Below, piece by piece: positions 1 to 8,968 of a stretch of DNA of 64,000 nucleotides. The notes below the pieces were generated by a model. The model ran no database searches. It had not been told where the DNA came from and was given only the letters and a program-made list of their open reading frames with translations. The stretch lies in contig UQXA01000002.1 of assembly GCA_900544865.1 (NCBI GenBank), positions 1 to 64,000 of the forward strand. The letters are read 5' to 3'. The stretch is from an uncultured Collinsella sp. (GTDB taxonomy: Bacteria > Actinomycetota > Coriobacteriia > Coriobacteriales > Coriobacteriaceae). Within the stretch, counting starts at the first letter, position 1; the number at the start of each line of letters is the position of its first letter. The translations under genes and the position numbers were made by a program.

Positions 1-43
1 ACAAGGCTATTCGTCGGCAGCGTCAGATGTGTATAAGAGACAG
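1..43 (+). other. Nextera sequencing adapter (non-genomic)
   Basis: Bases 11-43 match the 33-base Illumina Nextera Read 1 transposase adapter, ending in the mosaic-end core AGATGTGTATAAGAGACAG. Bases 3-10 (AAGGCTAT) look like an i5 index and bases 1-2 like the end of the P5 arm. Read as protein this gives the tell-tale MCIRDR. It is library contamination at a contig end, not organismal DNA. Confidence 0.97.
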
Positions 44-1265
44 GTGCAGGCGCGGGTGCAGGGGCAGGTGCCGGAGCAGGTGCAGCACCAGTGGCGGCCG
101 TGGGATTGAATCCCGCAGGAGCAGGCTTCTTCTCACCCGGGAGCACAAACGTCAGGACGTCGTCGGTATCCTCGTCGGACCACTCGCTGGCATGGCGTGC
201 CGCCCAATAGCCAACGGCGCGATACTTGAGCATCTTGCCAAACACAGTCAGGAACACCGTGACAAAGGCAACAATCATCAAGAACAGAATGAGCGTGATG
301 CCGCCGCCCGTGATGATTGCCTCGAGACCCGAAGGACGAGAATAGTAGCCGTAGTAGCCATAGCTGCTAATGCCCAGCGCGGCAACAAAACCAAAGATGG
401 CGGTGAAAATCCAAGTGATGATATTGGAAACAATGCCCGTCAAAAACTCGGGGAGAATCGATGCGCAGAACAACTTGCCCAGGTTGGCCTTATAGGACTT
501 CCAAACCTTCTCGAGCGAAAACGCGCTCTCCACGCGGCCGGCGACTGCAAAGTGCATCACAGCGGCATCGCCAAACATCTTAAAGAAGATGCCCAGTACC
601 ACCGACACGATCATGGCAAAGACAAGCAGACCCATCGACCCGATGAGTGCACCCTCGAGGCCGCTCGAACCGTAGTAATAGTACGAGCCAACGGCACCGA
701 TCGCAGCGCTCTCAAGCACCGAGAACACCACACCGATCACCGGAATAATGGCTATGAGCCGGAGCACGTTCGTAATGACAGACGAGAAAATGCCCAATCC
801 AAACGAGGTCGAGCGCAACAGCGGACGCTCCGTGCCGTTATCATCCTTGAGCGACAGGTCACGACCCCACTCGATAGCAAAGCCGGCACCGCACACGCTT
901 GCCACGTACGCAAGCAAAAAGCCAATGGCCGCTGCGATACCGCCGATAACGGGGATAAACAGCACCAGCACCGAGACAACACAGATCAGCGCCGGCAAAA
1001 AGGCGATCTGGCATACGCGAACCAAGGCGCCGGGAACCTTGAGCATGTCGTTGAAGGCCTGAGCCATGCAACCCTTGGGCGCGTTCATAGCCGGCTGGGG
1101 CGCAACGAACGGCTGCGGCTGCGGCTGGGCAAACGGCTGACCCTGCGGCTGAGGTTGAGCTTGCGGAGCGGGGCCGGCGGCCTTGACCTCGGTATTAGGG
1201 GCACCGCACACGCCGCAGAACTTGTCGTTATCGCCCATGGGGGCGCCACACTGCGAACAGAACAT
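44..1265 (-). CDS. Zinc-ribbon membrane protein, DUF4013-like (3' end missing)
   Basis: Open frame running off the contig end. Residues 1-22 form a zinc ribbon with CxxC pairs at C3/C6 and C17/C20 (MFCSQCG, KFCGVCG). A Pro/Gln-rich linker follows to about residue 60, then a hydrophobic region with several membrane segments resembling the DUF4013 family (family call by eye). The last visible part is an Ala-Pro repeat that runs into the adapter, so the true C-terminus is lost. Start chosen at 1265 because AAGGGA lies 8 bases upstream; an in-frame ATG at 1274 has no room for a ribosome-binding site. Function unknown; probably a membrane protein of the zinc-ribbon-plus-helices type common in actinobacteria and firmicutes. 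Confidence 0.75.
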
Positions 1266-1415
1266 CGAAATCATCCCTTCGTATCTAGAGCGAATCACCT
1301 GGATCGCAAACGATGTCTTTGGCATCATTATCGCCCAATATGGGGACAAATACCCCAAGATGACCGATTTGCAACGTGGGTAGCTTTATTCAATGATTCA
1401 AAGTGCGCACCAGGG

Positions 1416-2438
1416 CTAGTTCGTGCCGCGGAAGCCCTTGCCGACGATTTCGGAGCTATCGACGATGGTGATGAAGGCACCAGGGTCAATCTCGCGGGTA
1501 TAGCGGCGCAGTTGCACTGCCTCGCGACGGCTCAGCACGCTCATAATCACCGTGACGCACTTGCCCGAAAAGGCGCCGTAGCCACGGCTGATCGTTGCCG
1601 TGCGGTTGAGATGCTTGACGATAAACTCCTCGACCTTAAGGGGCTCGGAGCAAATGATCGTGCAGACCTTACGAAGGTGAATGCTCTCGATAGCCTTGTC
1701 GACCACAAGCGTCTTGGCAAACAGACCGAGCACGCAGTACAGGCCGACGCGCGGGCCATACAGGAAAGCCGCGATGGTCACGATGCCGATATCGACCAGC
1801 AACAGGGCACGGCCGATCTCAAGTGTCGTACGGCGTTTGAGAATCATGGCAAGGATGTCGGTGCCGCCCGTCGAGGCGCCAATGTCAAAGACAATGGCAC
1901 TGCCCAGCGCCGGCAAGATGACGGCAAAACACAGGTCGAGCCACATATCGCCCGTCATCGAAACATCCGACGGAATGAAGAGCTCAAACAGCGAGACGTA
2001 GGCCGAAAGCGCAAACGAGGCAAAGACACTCCAAAGGATTGCTTTGCGCTCCAAAAAGATAAAACCCAGGATGACCAGGACCGCGTTGATAATCCACATA
2101 AAGACGCCGACGGGCAGGGTCGGGAACAGCGTGGAAAGAATGACCGACGCGCCCGAGGTGCCACCGAAGGCAAAGTGATTGGGGGTTTTAAAGGCCACGA
2201 TGGCAAAGGCCGTGAGGACCAGGCCCAGATTGAGCTCGGCAAAAAAGCGCGGAAAGCCTGGCTCCTGGCTGCGCTTGCGGCCGGCGCGCTCGCCACGTTC
2301 GATATCCTCGCGACCGACAACGCGCTCCATCGGCACCACCGGAGGACGATGCATCTCCTCGGCGGCACGCGACGCCGCCTCTGCCGCAGCGGCTTCAATC
2401 GCCCATGCCTTGCTTTCGGTCTCGTGTTCGTCGGCCAT
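1416..2438 (-). CDS. YitT family membrane protein (DUF161/DUF2179)
   Basis: 340 residues. An Ala/Glu-rich cytoplasmic N-terminus of about 60 residues precedes five or so membrane helices containing the family-typical FGGTSGASVI and STGGTDILAMI segments. The C-terminal soluble part (from about residue 255) fits DUF2179, with a TISRGYGAFSGK stretch near residue 285. Members of this family are widespread integral membrane proteins with no agreed biochemical role; the soluble tail resembles small ligand-binding domains. Stands alone between two minus-strand units with 150-200 bp gaps on each side. The acidic, alanine-rich N-terminal extension is longer than in Bacillus YitT. Confidence 0.88.
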   Translation of the reverse strand: MADEHETESKAWAIEAAAAEAASRAAEEMHRPPVVPMERVVGREDIERGERAGRKRSQEPGFPRFFAELNLGLVLTAFAIVAFKTPNHFAFGGTSGASVILSTLFPTLPVGVFMWIINAVLVILGFIFLERKAILWSVFASFALSAYVSLFELFIPSDVSMTGDMWLDLCFAVILPALGSAIVFDIGASTGGTDILAMILKRRTTLEIGRALLLVDIGIVTIAAFLYGPRVGLYCVLGLFAKTLVVDKAIESIHLRKVCTIICSEPLKVEEFIVKHLNRTATISRGYGAFSGKCVTVIMSVLSRREAVQLRRYTREIDPGAFITIVDSSEIVGKGFRGTN

Positions 2439-2556
2439 TACGGCAACCCCTCGTTAACAATTTGGAAACAATGCGCCCATTAGGGTAACGCGGAACGCGA
2501 AGATTGCAACCCTTAGTTAGACAAGCGGTATGCCTGCATCGGGGGCATACAAATAA

Positions 2557-2590
2557 CGGCCGGCCGCACATACATCCGTGCGACCGGCCG
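2557..2590 (-). terminator. Stem-loop downstream of asp23 operon
   Basis: CGGCCGGcCGCAC pairs with GTGCGaCCGGCCG around an 8-base loop. Read on the minus strand it lies after the asp23 stop and after repeat A1, followed by TTATTTGT. The T tract is imperfect. Confidence 0.55.
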
Positions 2591-2605
2591 TTTGACGTTT
2601 TCGCA

Positions 2606-2645
2606 GATAAAACCTGCCAAAATAAACATCCCTTTTTGGTAGGTT
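2606..2645 (-). repeat. Family A hairpin repeat, copy 1
   Basis: Arms AACCTGCCAAAA and TTTTTGGTAGGTT around ATAAACATCCC. The distal arm contains the asp23 stop codon (TTA at 2644-2646). Upstream flank GACGTTTTCGCAGATA is shared in altered form by other copies. Confidence 0.9.
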
Positions 2646-3171
2646 ACTCGTGCTGGCTGGTGCGATGCTCGTACTCCTCGGGGGTGATGACATCCTCGAT
2701 GCGCAGGTTGACGCCCGCCACCTCAAGGCCGGTCATCGCGGCCAGACGCTCGGTGACGCGCGCCTTAACGTCGTCAAAGATCGCAGGCGCATAGGCGCCG
2801 TACTCGATGATGACCGAGATGTTGACGACCACGCGGTTGTCATCGGTGACCTCAACCGTCACGCCCTTGGTCAGGTTCTCGGCACCAAACTGCTCCTGCA
2901 CAAAGTGCATGAGGTTGCCCTTCATGCCCAGGACGTGCGGCACCTCGCGGGTGGCCATGGCGACGATCTTCTCGATCACGCCGTTGGAATAGGTCAGCGA
3001 GTCCTCGGACTCGTCCGCCTCCTCGTCCATCTCCTCGTTGTCCTCATCCGCATCGGACTCGGCCTCGACGAGCGCCTCGTCCTCGAGCGTTACGTCCTCC
3101 GCCTCGGCGGCGACGGCCTCATTCGCCTCGAGCTCGGTATCGGCTACATCGACCTTCGTGTTAAAAGCCAT
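2644..3171 (-). CDS. Asp23/Gls24 family envelope stress protein
   Basis: 175 residues. The C-terminal 115 residues are the Asp23/Gls24 domain, beginning SNGVIEKIVAMATREVPHV and containing VVVNISVIIEYG; these small proteins associate with the membrane through AmaP and are induced by envelope stress in Gram-positive bacteria. Residues 9-55 are an unusually acidic, low-complexity extension rich in Asp and Glu. Last gene of a three-gene minus-strand operon (amaP-like, DUF2273, asp23). The start ATG at 3171 has AAGGAGGA just upstream. Its stop codon sits inside a family A hairpin repeat. Confidence 0.9.
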   Translation of the reverse strand: MAFNTKVDVADTELEANEAVAAEAEDVTLEDEALVEAESDADEDNEEMDEEADESEDSLTYSNGVIEKIVAMATREVPHVLGMKGNLMHFVQEQFGAENLTKGVTVEVTDDNRVVVNISVIIEYGAYAPAIFDDVKARVTERLAAMTGLEVAGVNLRIEDVITPEEYEHRTSQHE

Positions 3172-3215
3172 GGTTCCTCCTTATGCCTGCCGCGGATGCG
3201 ACAGTCGAATTCATA

Positions 3216-3593
3216 TTAGCGGCCGCTAAACAGACGGCCGAAGAAGTTGACGATACCGTTCTCGCCGTCGCGAATCTGGCCGATCACGGCGCCGATCAGC
3301 ACAAAGAATGCGATGACGAGCGTGTCCCACAGGCCCAACGTAAGTACCAGCACGGCAAGGATAAAGCCTGCCACGGCGCCGAGCGTAGTGTTGGGATGGC
3401 GCACGGCGTAGCTCCAGATAGCAGCGCCCGTACCTTTGATGAGACCCATGGCCTCGTCAAAGTCGTTGGCGGCGCTGTCGTGCTGCTCGCCGGCCTCGGG
3501 CTTGGTGTCGGCGGACTCGCCTGCCAGCGTAGCGTTCTGGTCGATCGTCAGGCGCGGCGTACGAGCGGTCTTATCTTGATTGGTATCACTCAC
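3216..3593 (-). CDS. DUF2273 family small membrane protein
   Basis: 125 residues from a GTG start. A polar N-terminus (SDTNQDKTARTP) is followed by two hydrophobic helices around residues 68-105 and the ending GIVNFFGRLFSGR. DUF2273 proteins are regularly found between amaP and asp23 and are thought to be part of the same envelope complex. A longer reading frame extends upstream to 3806, but that part is an antisense-frame shadow of the amaP-like gene. The GTG overlaps the amaP-like stop in GTGAGTGA, indicating translational coupling. Confidence 0.85.
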   Translation of the reverse strand: MSDTNQDKTARTPRLTIDQNATLAGESADTKPEAGEQHDSAANDFDEAMGLIKGTGAAIWSYAVRHPNTTLGAVAGFILAVLVLTLGLWDTLVIAFFVLIGAVIGQIRDGENGIVNFFGRLFSGR

Positions 3594-4131
3594 CGGAAAC
3601 CTCCACGGTCTGGATTGTAGTCTTGGACGGCAAAAAACGGACGCGCGTGGTCGTACCCGGCGTGCCGAGCATGGCGTCGCAAGCTTCCTCGATGCGCTGC
3701 TGCATCGCGGTAGCCAGAGATGCCACGTCCTTATCGTCAAGCGCGATAGCCTCAACCTTAAATCGGACGTGCGAATCGTCGGGGCCTTGGACGCGGGCCT
3801 CGACATGCTCGACCATCACGCGGTCGTCGCGCTCGGCAGCAGCCCTAGCACACGAAGAAAGCGCCGCAAGGGTGACCTCGATATTGCGCTCCCCCGCCGG
3901 ATGCACACAGGACGGCTCGCGACGAGCAAACATCAGGCGGAAGAAGCTTACCAGCACGCCAATCGCCACAACTCCGCCGCATGCCGTCACAACAATGCGC
4001 GGCATGGGGTCGCGCATCAGCAGCATAAAGCGATACGTATACGGCCCCCAAAACTGGCAGACAAGCGTACCCAGCGCCACGATGGCGGCGGCAAGATACA
4101 CGATCGCTAGGGCTCGTTTGAGTACGCGCAC
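3586..4131 (-). CDS. amaP: Alkaline shock response membrane anchor protein (AmaP-like)
   Basis: 181 residues with two membrane helices (about 5-28 and 46-65) and a soluble C-terminal domain that contains the alternating strand pattern of Asp23-type proteins (HVRFKVEAIALDD, TTTRVRFLPSKT). AmaP anchors Asp23 at the membrane in Staphylococcus. First gene of the operon, overlapping the DUF2273 gene by 8 bases. Assigned from domain layout and synteny; sequence identity to characterised AmaP is low. Confidence 0.8.
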   Translation of the reverse strand: MRVLKRALAIVYLAAAIVALGTLVCQFWGPYTYRFMLLMRDPMPRIVVTACGGVVAIGVLVSFFRLMFARREPSCVHPAGERNIEVTLAALSSCARAAAERDDRVMVEHVEARVQGPDDSHVRFKVEAIALDDKDVASLATAMQQRIEEACDAMLGTPGTTTRVRFLPSKTTIQTVEVSGE

Positions 4132-4190
4132 GCGGCGCTCCCTTCAAATCTCGGCTCTCGAAATGCAAAACGGTTCGCATCATTATAAAA

Positions 4191-4228
4191 GAGCCGGGTC
4201 CGGTGCTCTACGCACGCGGATCCGGCTC
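4191..4228 (-). terminator. Rho-independent terminator of yebC
   Basis: On the minus strand GAGCCGGATCCG pairs with CGGACCCGGCTC (one mismatch), followed by TTTTATAA. It lies 70 bp past the yebC stop. Confidence 0.8.
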
Positions 4229-4297
4229 ATCTATTCCACGAGGCTTGCATGCTCGCTTCATTATGCCCAGATATGCACGGCTCAATCCGTGCAGGCG

Positions 4298-5104
4298 CTA
4301 CTCCTCCTCGAGGGCAGCGATGACCTCGTCGGTCATGTCCATGGTGCTGTAAACATCCTGGACGTCGTCGAGCTCCTCAAGACGGTCGATGAGGCGCTGA
4401 ACCTTCTTGGCGTCGGCGCCAGAAACCTCGGTCGGGGTGGTCGGGACCATGGTGGTCTCGGAGCCCTTGACCTGGACGCCCTGCTCCTCGAGCGCCTTGG
4501 AGACAGCCATAACGTCGTTGGCAGCAGTCCAGACGATCCACTCCTCGCCGGCGTCCTCGTAGTCCTCGCCGCCGGCCTCGGCGATGGCCATCATGAACTC
4601 ATCCTCGTCACCGGCAGCACCGTTGGCGATCATGGTCTCCTTCTTGGCGTTCTCGTCCAGGATCTCCTTGGCGACGACAATCTGGCCCTTGCGCTCAAAC
4701 TGGAAGGCGACGGAGCCGGAGGTGCCCAGGTTGCCACCAGCGTGGGAGAAGGCGGAACGGACATCAGCGGCGGTACGGTTGCGGTTGTCGGTCAGGCAGT
4801 CGACGTAGACGGCGACACCGGCGGGACCGTAGCCCTCGTACACGATGTTCTCGTAGACGGCAGCGTCAGCACCCGAACCAAAAGCCTTGTCGATAGCGGA
4901 CTTGATCTTGTCCTTAGGCATGGACTGAGCCTTGGCCTTGGCAACGGCAGCGGCGAGGCTGGCGTTGTTCTCGGGCAGCGGGTCACCGCCGAGACGGGCA
5001 GCAACGGTGATGTTGCGGCTGAGCTTGGAGAAGAGGGCGGAACGCTTGGCGTCCTGCGCGCCCTTACGATGCTTGGTTGTGGCCCACTTAGAGTGTCCGG
5101 ACAT
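4298..5104 (-). CDS. yebC: YebC/PmpR family translation/transcription regulator
   Basis: 268 residues. Begins with the family signature MSGHSKWATTKHRKGAQD and has the three-domain YebC/TACO1 layout, including YEGYGPAGVAVYVDCLTDN near residue 88 and GSVAFQFERKG near 131. Homologues bind DNA or help ribosomes through difficult proline stretches; which activity applies here is not visible. Slightly longer than the usual 240-250 residues because of an acidic insertion around residues 160-185 and an acidic tail (MTDEVIAALEEE). Monocistronic, with its own terminator. Confidence 0.95.
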   Translation of the reverse strand: MSGHSKWATTKHRKGAQDAKRSALFSKLSRNITVAARLGGDPLPENNASLAAAVAKAKAQSMPKDKIKSAIDKAFGSGADAAVYENIVYEGYGPAGVAVYVDCLTDNRNRTAADVRSAFSHAGGNLGTSGSVAFQFERKGQIVVAKEILDENAKKETMIANGAAGDEDEFMMAIAEAGGEDYEDAGEEWIVWTAANDVMAVSKALEEQGVQVKGSETTMVPTTPTEVSGADAKKVQRLIDRLEELDDVQDVYSTMDMTDEVIAALEEE

Positions 5105-5268
5105 ACGTGTCTCCTATCGGTTTCGACCTAAAGCCCAGCGCAGATGCTCGGGCAATATAAACAAACGTCGTTATGATATACCTACTGGCCTGCGAGATAA
5201 ACCCCAAAATGAAGGCGTCGTGATGATGCCCCCTTTGGTACAAAGAAACCTGACCCCAATGCACCAAG

Positions 5269-7452
5269 TTAGGACCAGAGGAAGTCGCTGCGGGTGACGG
5301 TGGCGCCGATGGCGAAGGGCATGCAGGCGATGACCGGATACAGGTAGCGCATGTAGGTCGAGCCGTTGCACGGGCCAATCAGGCACACGGCGAGTACGCC
5401 CAACAGCGGCACCCAGATCGCCAGCGCACGCCATGAATGAGGACGCAGCAGGTAGACCACCACGGCGATCATGATCCACACATAGGTGGCCGAGCTCATG
5501 GTGAGCGAGATAAACGGAATGCGCTGCACCGCCACGCGGTACAGGTTAATCAGGTGGTCGCACCAGCGCACGGCTTTGCTGTCGACCGGATGGAAGTCAA
5601 AGTACTTGAGGTTATCGGGCTTCGCCATGATCTCGGCACTGCGCGCCGTGCTGTAGACCCACGCATCGCGAGCGCTCGGATAGAAGTACCCGTAGTAGTT
5701 ATTGACGAGCGCCGAGATATAGCACCCGGGGTCCTTTTTGAACATCTGGGCCCACACCTCAAAATAGGCCTTGATGTCCTCCTGCGAGGCGTACTCGTTA
5801 AAGCAGTTCTTGACGGCATCGGACTTGTCGGGGTTGTAGCGGCGGCCCAGGTTCTCGTACTTGAGTACGCGATCGATCACGGCGCGTTCCTCATCGGTCA
5901 CCAAGCCGTCGCAAGGAGCCTCCACGATGGTGCCGTCCTCCTTAACCGTAGGGTTGACGCCCGAGTTGAGGCCGTCGTGCTTTTGGACGAAACGAGCCGT
6001 CTGCTGGAACGGAATCGAAAGGATTTCGCGCTTGGAACCAGGCGTGATGTCGTGCGCCGGCATAAAGACCTTGGTGAAGTACATATTAGAGGCAAGGCAG
6101 AGCGCGAGCACCGCGAGAACGCCAACCCAGCGGAAGCGCGGGATGGCGCCCGAAGGCGCAGCACCAGTCTGCTTGGCTGCACGACGAGCCACATGCACGT
6201 CCCATACGCAAAACGCCGCCGCGATTACGCATGCCGCCAGGGGAAACACCAGGCCGCCGTTGCGCAGAAACGTGGAACCCATGGCGCCCAGAGCGAGCAG
6301 CAGCCAGTCGTGGCGCGCAAAGAGCACGGGGGCTTTCTCGCCCGCTCGCTCGACATTGGCATCACGACGGGGCAAGCCACATGCCACGAGCTTAACGGTC
6401 TGTACCAGCAGCACCAAGAACGCATCGGCAAAGAGCACGTCTTTGGTGAGCAGCGCCGCGTAGTTAGAGAACATCGGCATAAACGCAAAGAACAGCAGGA
6501 TCGCACCGCGAACCGGCAGGCTCACGCCCAGTTTGCGCAGCGATGAAATGGAATAGGCCATGCAGGCGGCCGTAATGACAAATTGAGCGCAGGTATAGAT
6601 GATGAGGCCCGCGTTAGCGCTGTTGAACATCGAAAGCCCCAGCTGAACGCACGAGCCGATAATGGCCGTGTGCACTACGGGATGATGCCCGTTGAGCAAC
6701 ACATTAGGATTGAGCAGACGCAAGTAGTCGCTCGTGCCGTTGGGATAGTTGAACCACTGGCGAATCTGCGCGCCCGTATCTCCCATAAAAAGGCCAGGCA
6801 GCGAAGCGATGAGCGTGGGCGCCCAGGCGATCATAAGCACCAGGAAGGGCCCGGCAAAGGGATGGACCGAGAGCACGGCGTGAGTCACACGCCATACGCG
6901 GCCAAAGTGCACCTCGGAAAACGGAATGCGCCGAGTGCTCAGCCAATCTAGACACTCAAAGGCAAGGTAGAAGGCAACGACCGCCAAGAGCATCCAGCCC
7001 GCGCCGCCAATCCAGGCGCAGATGATGCGAGCTTTGTCGCCAAGGACAATCTCGGCCGAGTCGGTGAGGTCGTAGCTGCGGCCGAACACCATGCAGATGG
7101 CGAAGAACAGCGACGGCAGAATGATCGATGGACGCCAGGTGTCGCCACGGCCAAAGAACACGTAGCGAAACGGCAAGGTGAGCAGGCAGGCAAGCGCAAG
7201 CAGCATGACCGCGTCGGTATGGCCGGCAAACGAGAGGAGCACCTCGTAGCACACGTACAGCATGCCCGAGGCTTTGGGGTCAATCGCCAAGACTGCGTTG
7301 CTCGACACCGGGGAGGGATCGATGGAAAACGCCGTGGTCGCCAACAGCGCGAGCAAAAATGCGATGAGCGTCTGCTTGGCGGGGTAGCGCTTAAACCAGA
7401 CGATGCGGGCAGCGTCGCGCGCAGCCGTTGTGGAGAGATCGGAATCCTTCAC
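5269..7452 (-). CDS. Large polytopic membrane protein, DUF6020-like
   Basis: About 727 residues from the GTG at 7452 (an in-frame TTG at 7482 lies inside repeat A2 and is less likely). Twelve or more hydrophobic helices, with a soluble loop of about 150 residues between roughly 510 and 650 containing many charged and aromatic residues. The overall plan, with conserved LNPNVLLNGHHPVVHT and a lumen/exterior domain, resembles GT-C type glycosyltransferases and the DUF6020 family of gut actinobacteria. A role in surface glycan or wall polymer assembly is inference; no catalytic residue can be assigned confidently. Monocistronic on the minus strand. Confidence 0.75.
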   Translation of the reverse strand: MKDSDLSTTAARDAARIVWFKRYPAKQTLIAFLLALLATTAFSIDPSPVSSNAVLAIDPKASGMLYVCYEVLLSFAGHTDAVMLLALACLLTLPFRYVFFGRGDTWRPSIILPSLFFAICMVFGRSYDLTDSAEIVLGDKARIICAWIGGAGWMLLAVVAFYLAFECLDWLSTRRIPFSEVHFGRVWRVTHAVLSVHPFAGPFLVLMIAWAPTLIASLPGLFMGDTGAQIRQWFNYPNGTSDYLRLLNPNVLLNGHHPVVHTAIIGSCVQLGLSMFNSANAGLIIYTCAQFVITAACMAYSISSLRKLGVSLPVRGAILLFFAFMPMFSNYAALLTKDVLFADAFLVLLVQTVKLVACGLPRRDANVERAGEKAPVLFARHDWLLLALGAMGSTFLRNGGLVFPLAACVIAAAFCVWDVHVARRAAKQTGAAPSGAIPRFRWVGVLAVLALCLASNMYFTKVFMPAHDITPGSKREILSIPFQQTARFVQKHDGLNSGVNPTVKEDGTIVEAPCDGLVTDEERAVIDRVLKYENLGRRYNPDKSDAVKNCFNEYASQEDIKAYFEVWAQMFKKDPGCYISALVNNYYGYFYPSARDAWVYSTARSAEIMAKPDNLKYFDFHPVDSKAVRWCDHLINLYRVAVQRIPFISLTMSSATYVWIMIAVVVYLLRPHSWRALAIWVPLLGVLAVCLIGPCNGSTYMRYLYPVIACMPFAIGATVTRSDFLWS

Positions 7453-7472
7453 AGTCCAAAGAGCCTTTCTAG

Positions 7473-7513
7473 AAACCTGCAAAAAAGGGACAGGTTTATT
7501 TTGGCAGGTTTTA
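7473..7513 (+). repeat. Family A hairpin repeat, copy 2
   Basis: Arms AAACCTGC and GGCAGGTTT around the conserved core AAAAAAGGGACAGGTTTATTTT; the right flank TTATCTGGGGAAACG is the family's extended flank. Lies just upstream of the polytopic membrane gene start. Confidence 0.9.
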
Positions 7514-7551
7514 TCTGGGGAAACGTTACGGTTCTGTCATCGTTGCCCAGC

Positions 7552-7590
7552 AAACCACCACAAAGGTGCCTGTTCACTTTTTGGTGGTTA
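7552..7590 (-). repeat. Family A hairpin repeat, copy 3
   Basis: Variant with arms AACCACCA and TGGTGGTT around CAAAGGTGCCTGTTCACTTTT. Arm changes on both sides preserve pairing. The distal arm includes the lgt stop codon at 7588-7590. Confidence 0.9.
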
Positions 7591-8409
7591 AGCGTCGAGG
7601 TAGATGCGCTGGGGCTGGTTGCGGCGACGAGCAAAGATGATGAGCGCCAGGCCCGCGATTACGAGCGGCAGGCTCAGCAGCTGACCCATGGTGATGACGC
7701 CGCCCAGCAGATAGCCCAGCTGGGCATCGGGCACGCGCACAAACTCAATGAGGAAGCGGACGATGCCGTAACCCATCACAAAGACGCCCATAAACGTGCC
7801 TTGGGGCAGTAGCGGCTTTTTGCGGCTGAGCACCTGCAGAATGCAAAAGAGCACAATACCCTCGAGGAATGCCTCGTAGAGCTGGGAGGGATGGCGCGGC
7901 ATATCGCCCGCGGTGCCGCCAAAGATCACGCCCCAGGGCAGATCGGTCGGCTTGCCCCACAGCTCGCCGTTGACAAAGTTGGCACAACGGCCCAGGCACA
8001 AGGCCAGCGGCGCGCCTATGACGGCAAGGTCTGCCAAAGTCCATGCGTCGAGCTTATACATGCGGCATACGATGATGCCGCCGATAATGCCGCCCACCAA
8101 ACCGCCGTGGAAGCTCATGCCGCCCTCGTTGGTGGCAAAGATCTCGAGCGGGTGCGCCCAGTAGTAGCCATCACCGTAAAAGACGACGTAGAACAGGCGC
8201 GCACCGATAATGAGGCCAAAAACCACGCCGACCACGACACTCGTCAGGTCATCAATCGTGATGTTAAAACCCCAGCGACGCTGCGTGCGGTACATGACAA
8301 CCGCCGTGAGCAGGGCGCCGACCACATAGGCCAGACCATACCAGTAAATCGTGATAGGCCCCGCCGAAATCGCGACGGGATCAAGCATATGGTAGAAGTC
8401 GTTGAGCAT
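7588..8409 (-). CDS. lgt: Prolipoprotein diacylglyceryl transferase
   Basis: 273 residues, about seven membrane helices. Lgt transfers diacylglycerol from phosphatidylglycerol to the lipobox cysteine of prolipoproteins. The Lgt signature GRCANFVNGELWG is present near residue 138, along with the GGMSFHGGLVGG segment containing the essential histidine. Start placed at 8409 (MLNDFYHML) because AGGAGGGTCGAC immediately precedes it; an upstream in-frame ATG at 8469 lies in the intergenic hairpin. Relevant to the lipoprotein at 30057. The stop codon lies within a repeat A hairpin. Confidence 0.96.
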   Translation of the reverse strand: MLNDFYHMLDPVAISAGPITIYWYGLAYVVGALLTAVVMYRTQRRWGFNITIDDLTSVVVGVVFGLIIGARLFYVVFYGDGYYWAHPLEIFATNEGGMSFHGGLVGGIIGGIIVCRMYKLDAWTLADLAVIGAPLALCLGRCANFVNGELWGKPTDLPWGVIFGGTAGDMPRHPSQLYEAFLEGIVLFCILQVLSRKKPLLPQGTFMGVFVMGYGIVRFLIEFVRVPDAQLGYLLGGVITMGQLLSLPLVIAGLALIIFARRRNQPQRIYLDA

Positions 8410-8436
8410 GTCGACCCTCCTACTCCCTACATACAA

Positions 8437-8469
8437 ATGCGGCCGCGGGCCTTGCACTCGCAGCCGCAT
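8437..8469 (-). terminator. Stem-loop between nifU-like gene and lgt
   Basis: ATGCGGC pairs with GCCGCAT, 33 bases overall, in the gap after the nifU-like gene. No long T tract; may be a weak terminator or attenuator before lgt. Confidence 0.45.
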
Positions 8470-8518
8470 ATTTGGGCGTAACGTCTATGCGGAGTATGCC
8501 GTCCGCAGCTTTCGCAGC

Positions 8519-8797
8519 TTAGAACGGCGCGTACTCGTCGTACAGGTCCTCGGCCTCGCCGGAGGCATTGACCTGCTCAACTCGGGTAACGCCGGGCACA
8601 TGCTCCTTCAGGATGCGCTCAATACCCATGGACAGGGTCAGCGAGCTCATGGGGCAGCCGGCGCAAGCGCCCTGCAGCTCCAGTTTGACGACGCCCTCGT
8701 CGTCAACGCCCACATACTCCATATCGCCGCCATCGGCCTGCAGGTTGGGGCGAATCTCTTCAAGAACCTTCTTAAGCAGCTCTTCGTTAACAGCCAC
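8519..8797 (-). CDS. NifU-like iron-sulfur scaffold protein
   Basis: 92 residues, the NifU C-terminal domain on its own. The cluster-binding CxxC is visible in GACAGCPMSS (near residue 44), preceded by IRPNLQADGGD, which is diagnostic. These proteins carry or deliver 4Fe-4S/2Fe-2S clusters to apo-enzymes. Start ATG at 8797 has AAAGGAGCCCC in good position. Single gene. Confidence 0.93.
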   Translation of the reverse strand: MAVNEELLKKVLEEIRPNLQADGGDMEYVGVDDEGVVKLELQGACAGCPMSSLTLSMGIERILKEHVPGVTRVEQVNASGEAEDLYDEYAPF

Positions 8798-8968
8798 AGG
8801 GGCTCCTTTCTCACAATTACGCGGGCGCGCCCGCGGACAGAAGCTATGTTACTACAGCCGTGTACCCGCTCACGAGCCGTCCATGCGCGCGGACGCGACT
8901 TTCACGAGTAGTCAATTTGGGACGGGGCTCTTTTAGCTGCTTTTGCCGCCAGCTGGCGTTGCCACGCG

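Noticed and set aside
27..2483. 818-residue plus-strand open frame
   Set aside because: Begins inside the Nextera adapter (MCIRDR) and is antisense to the zinc-ribbon and YitT genes; composition is low complexity Arg/His-rich, typical of shadow frames in high-GC DNA.
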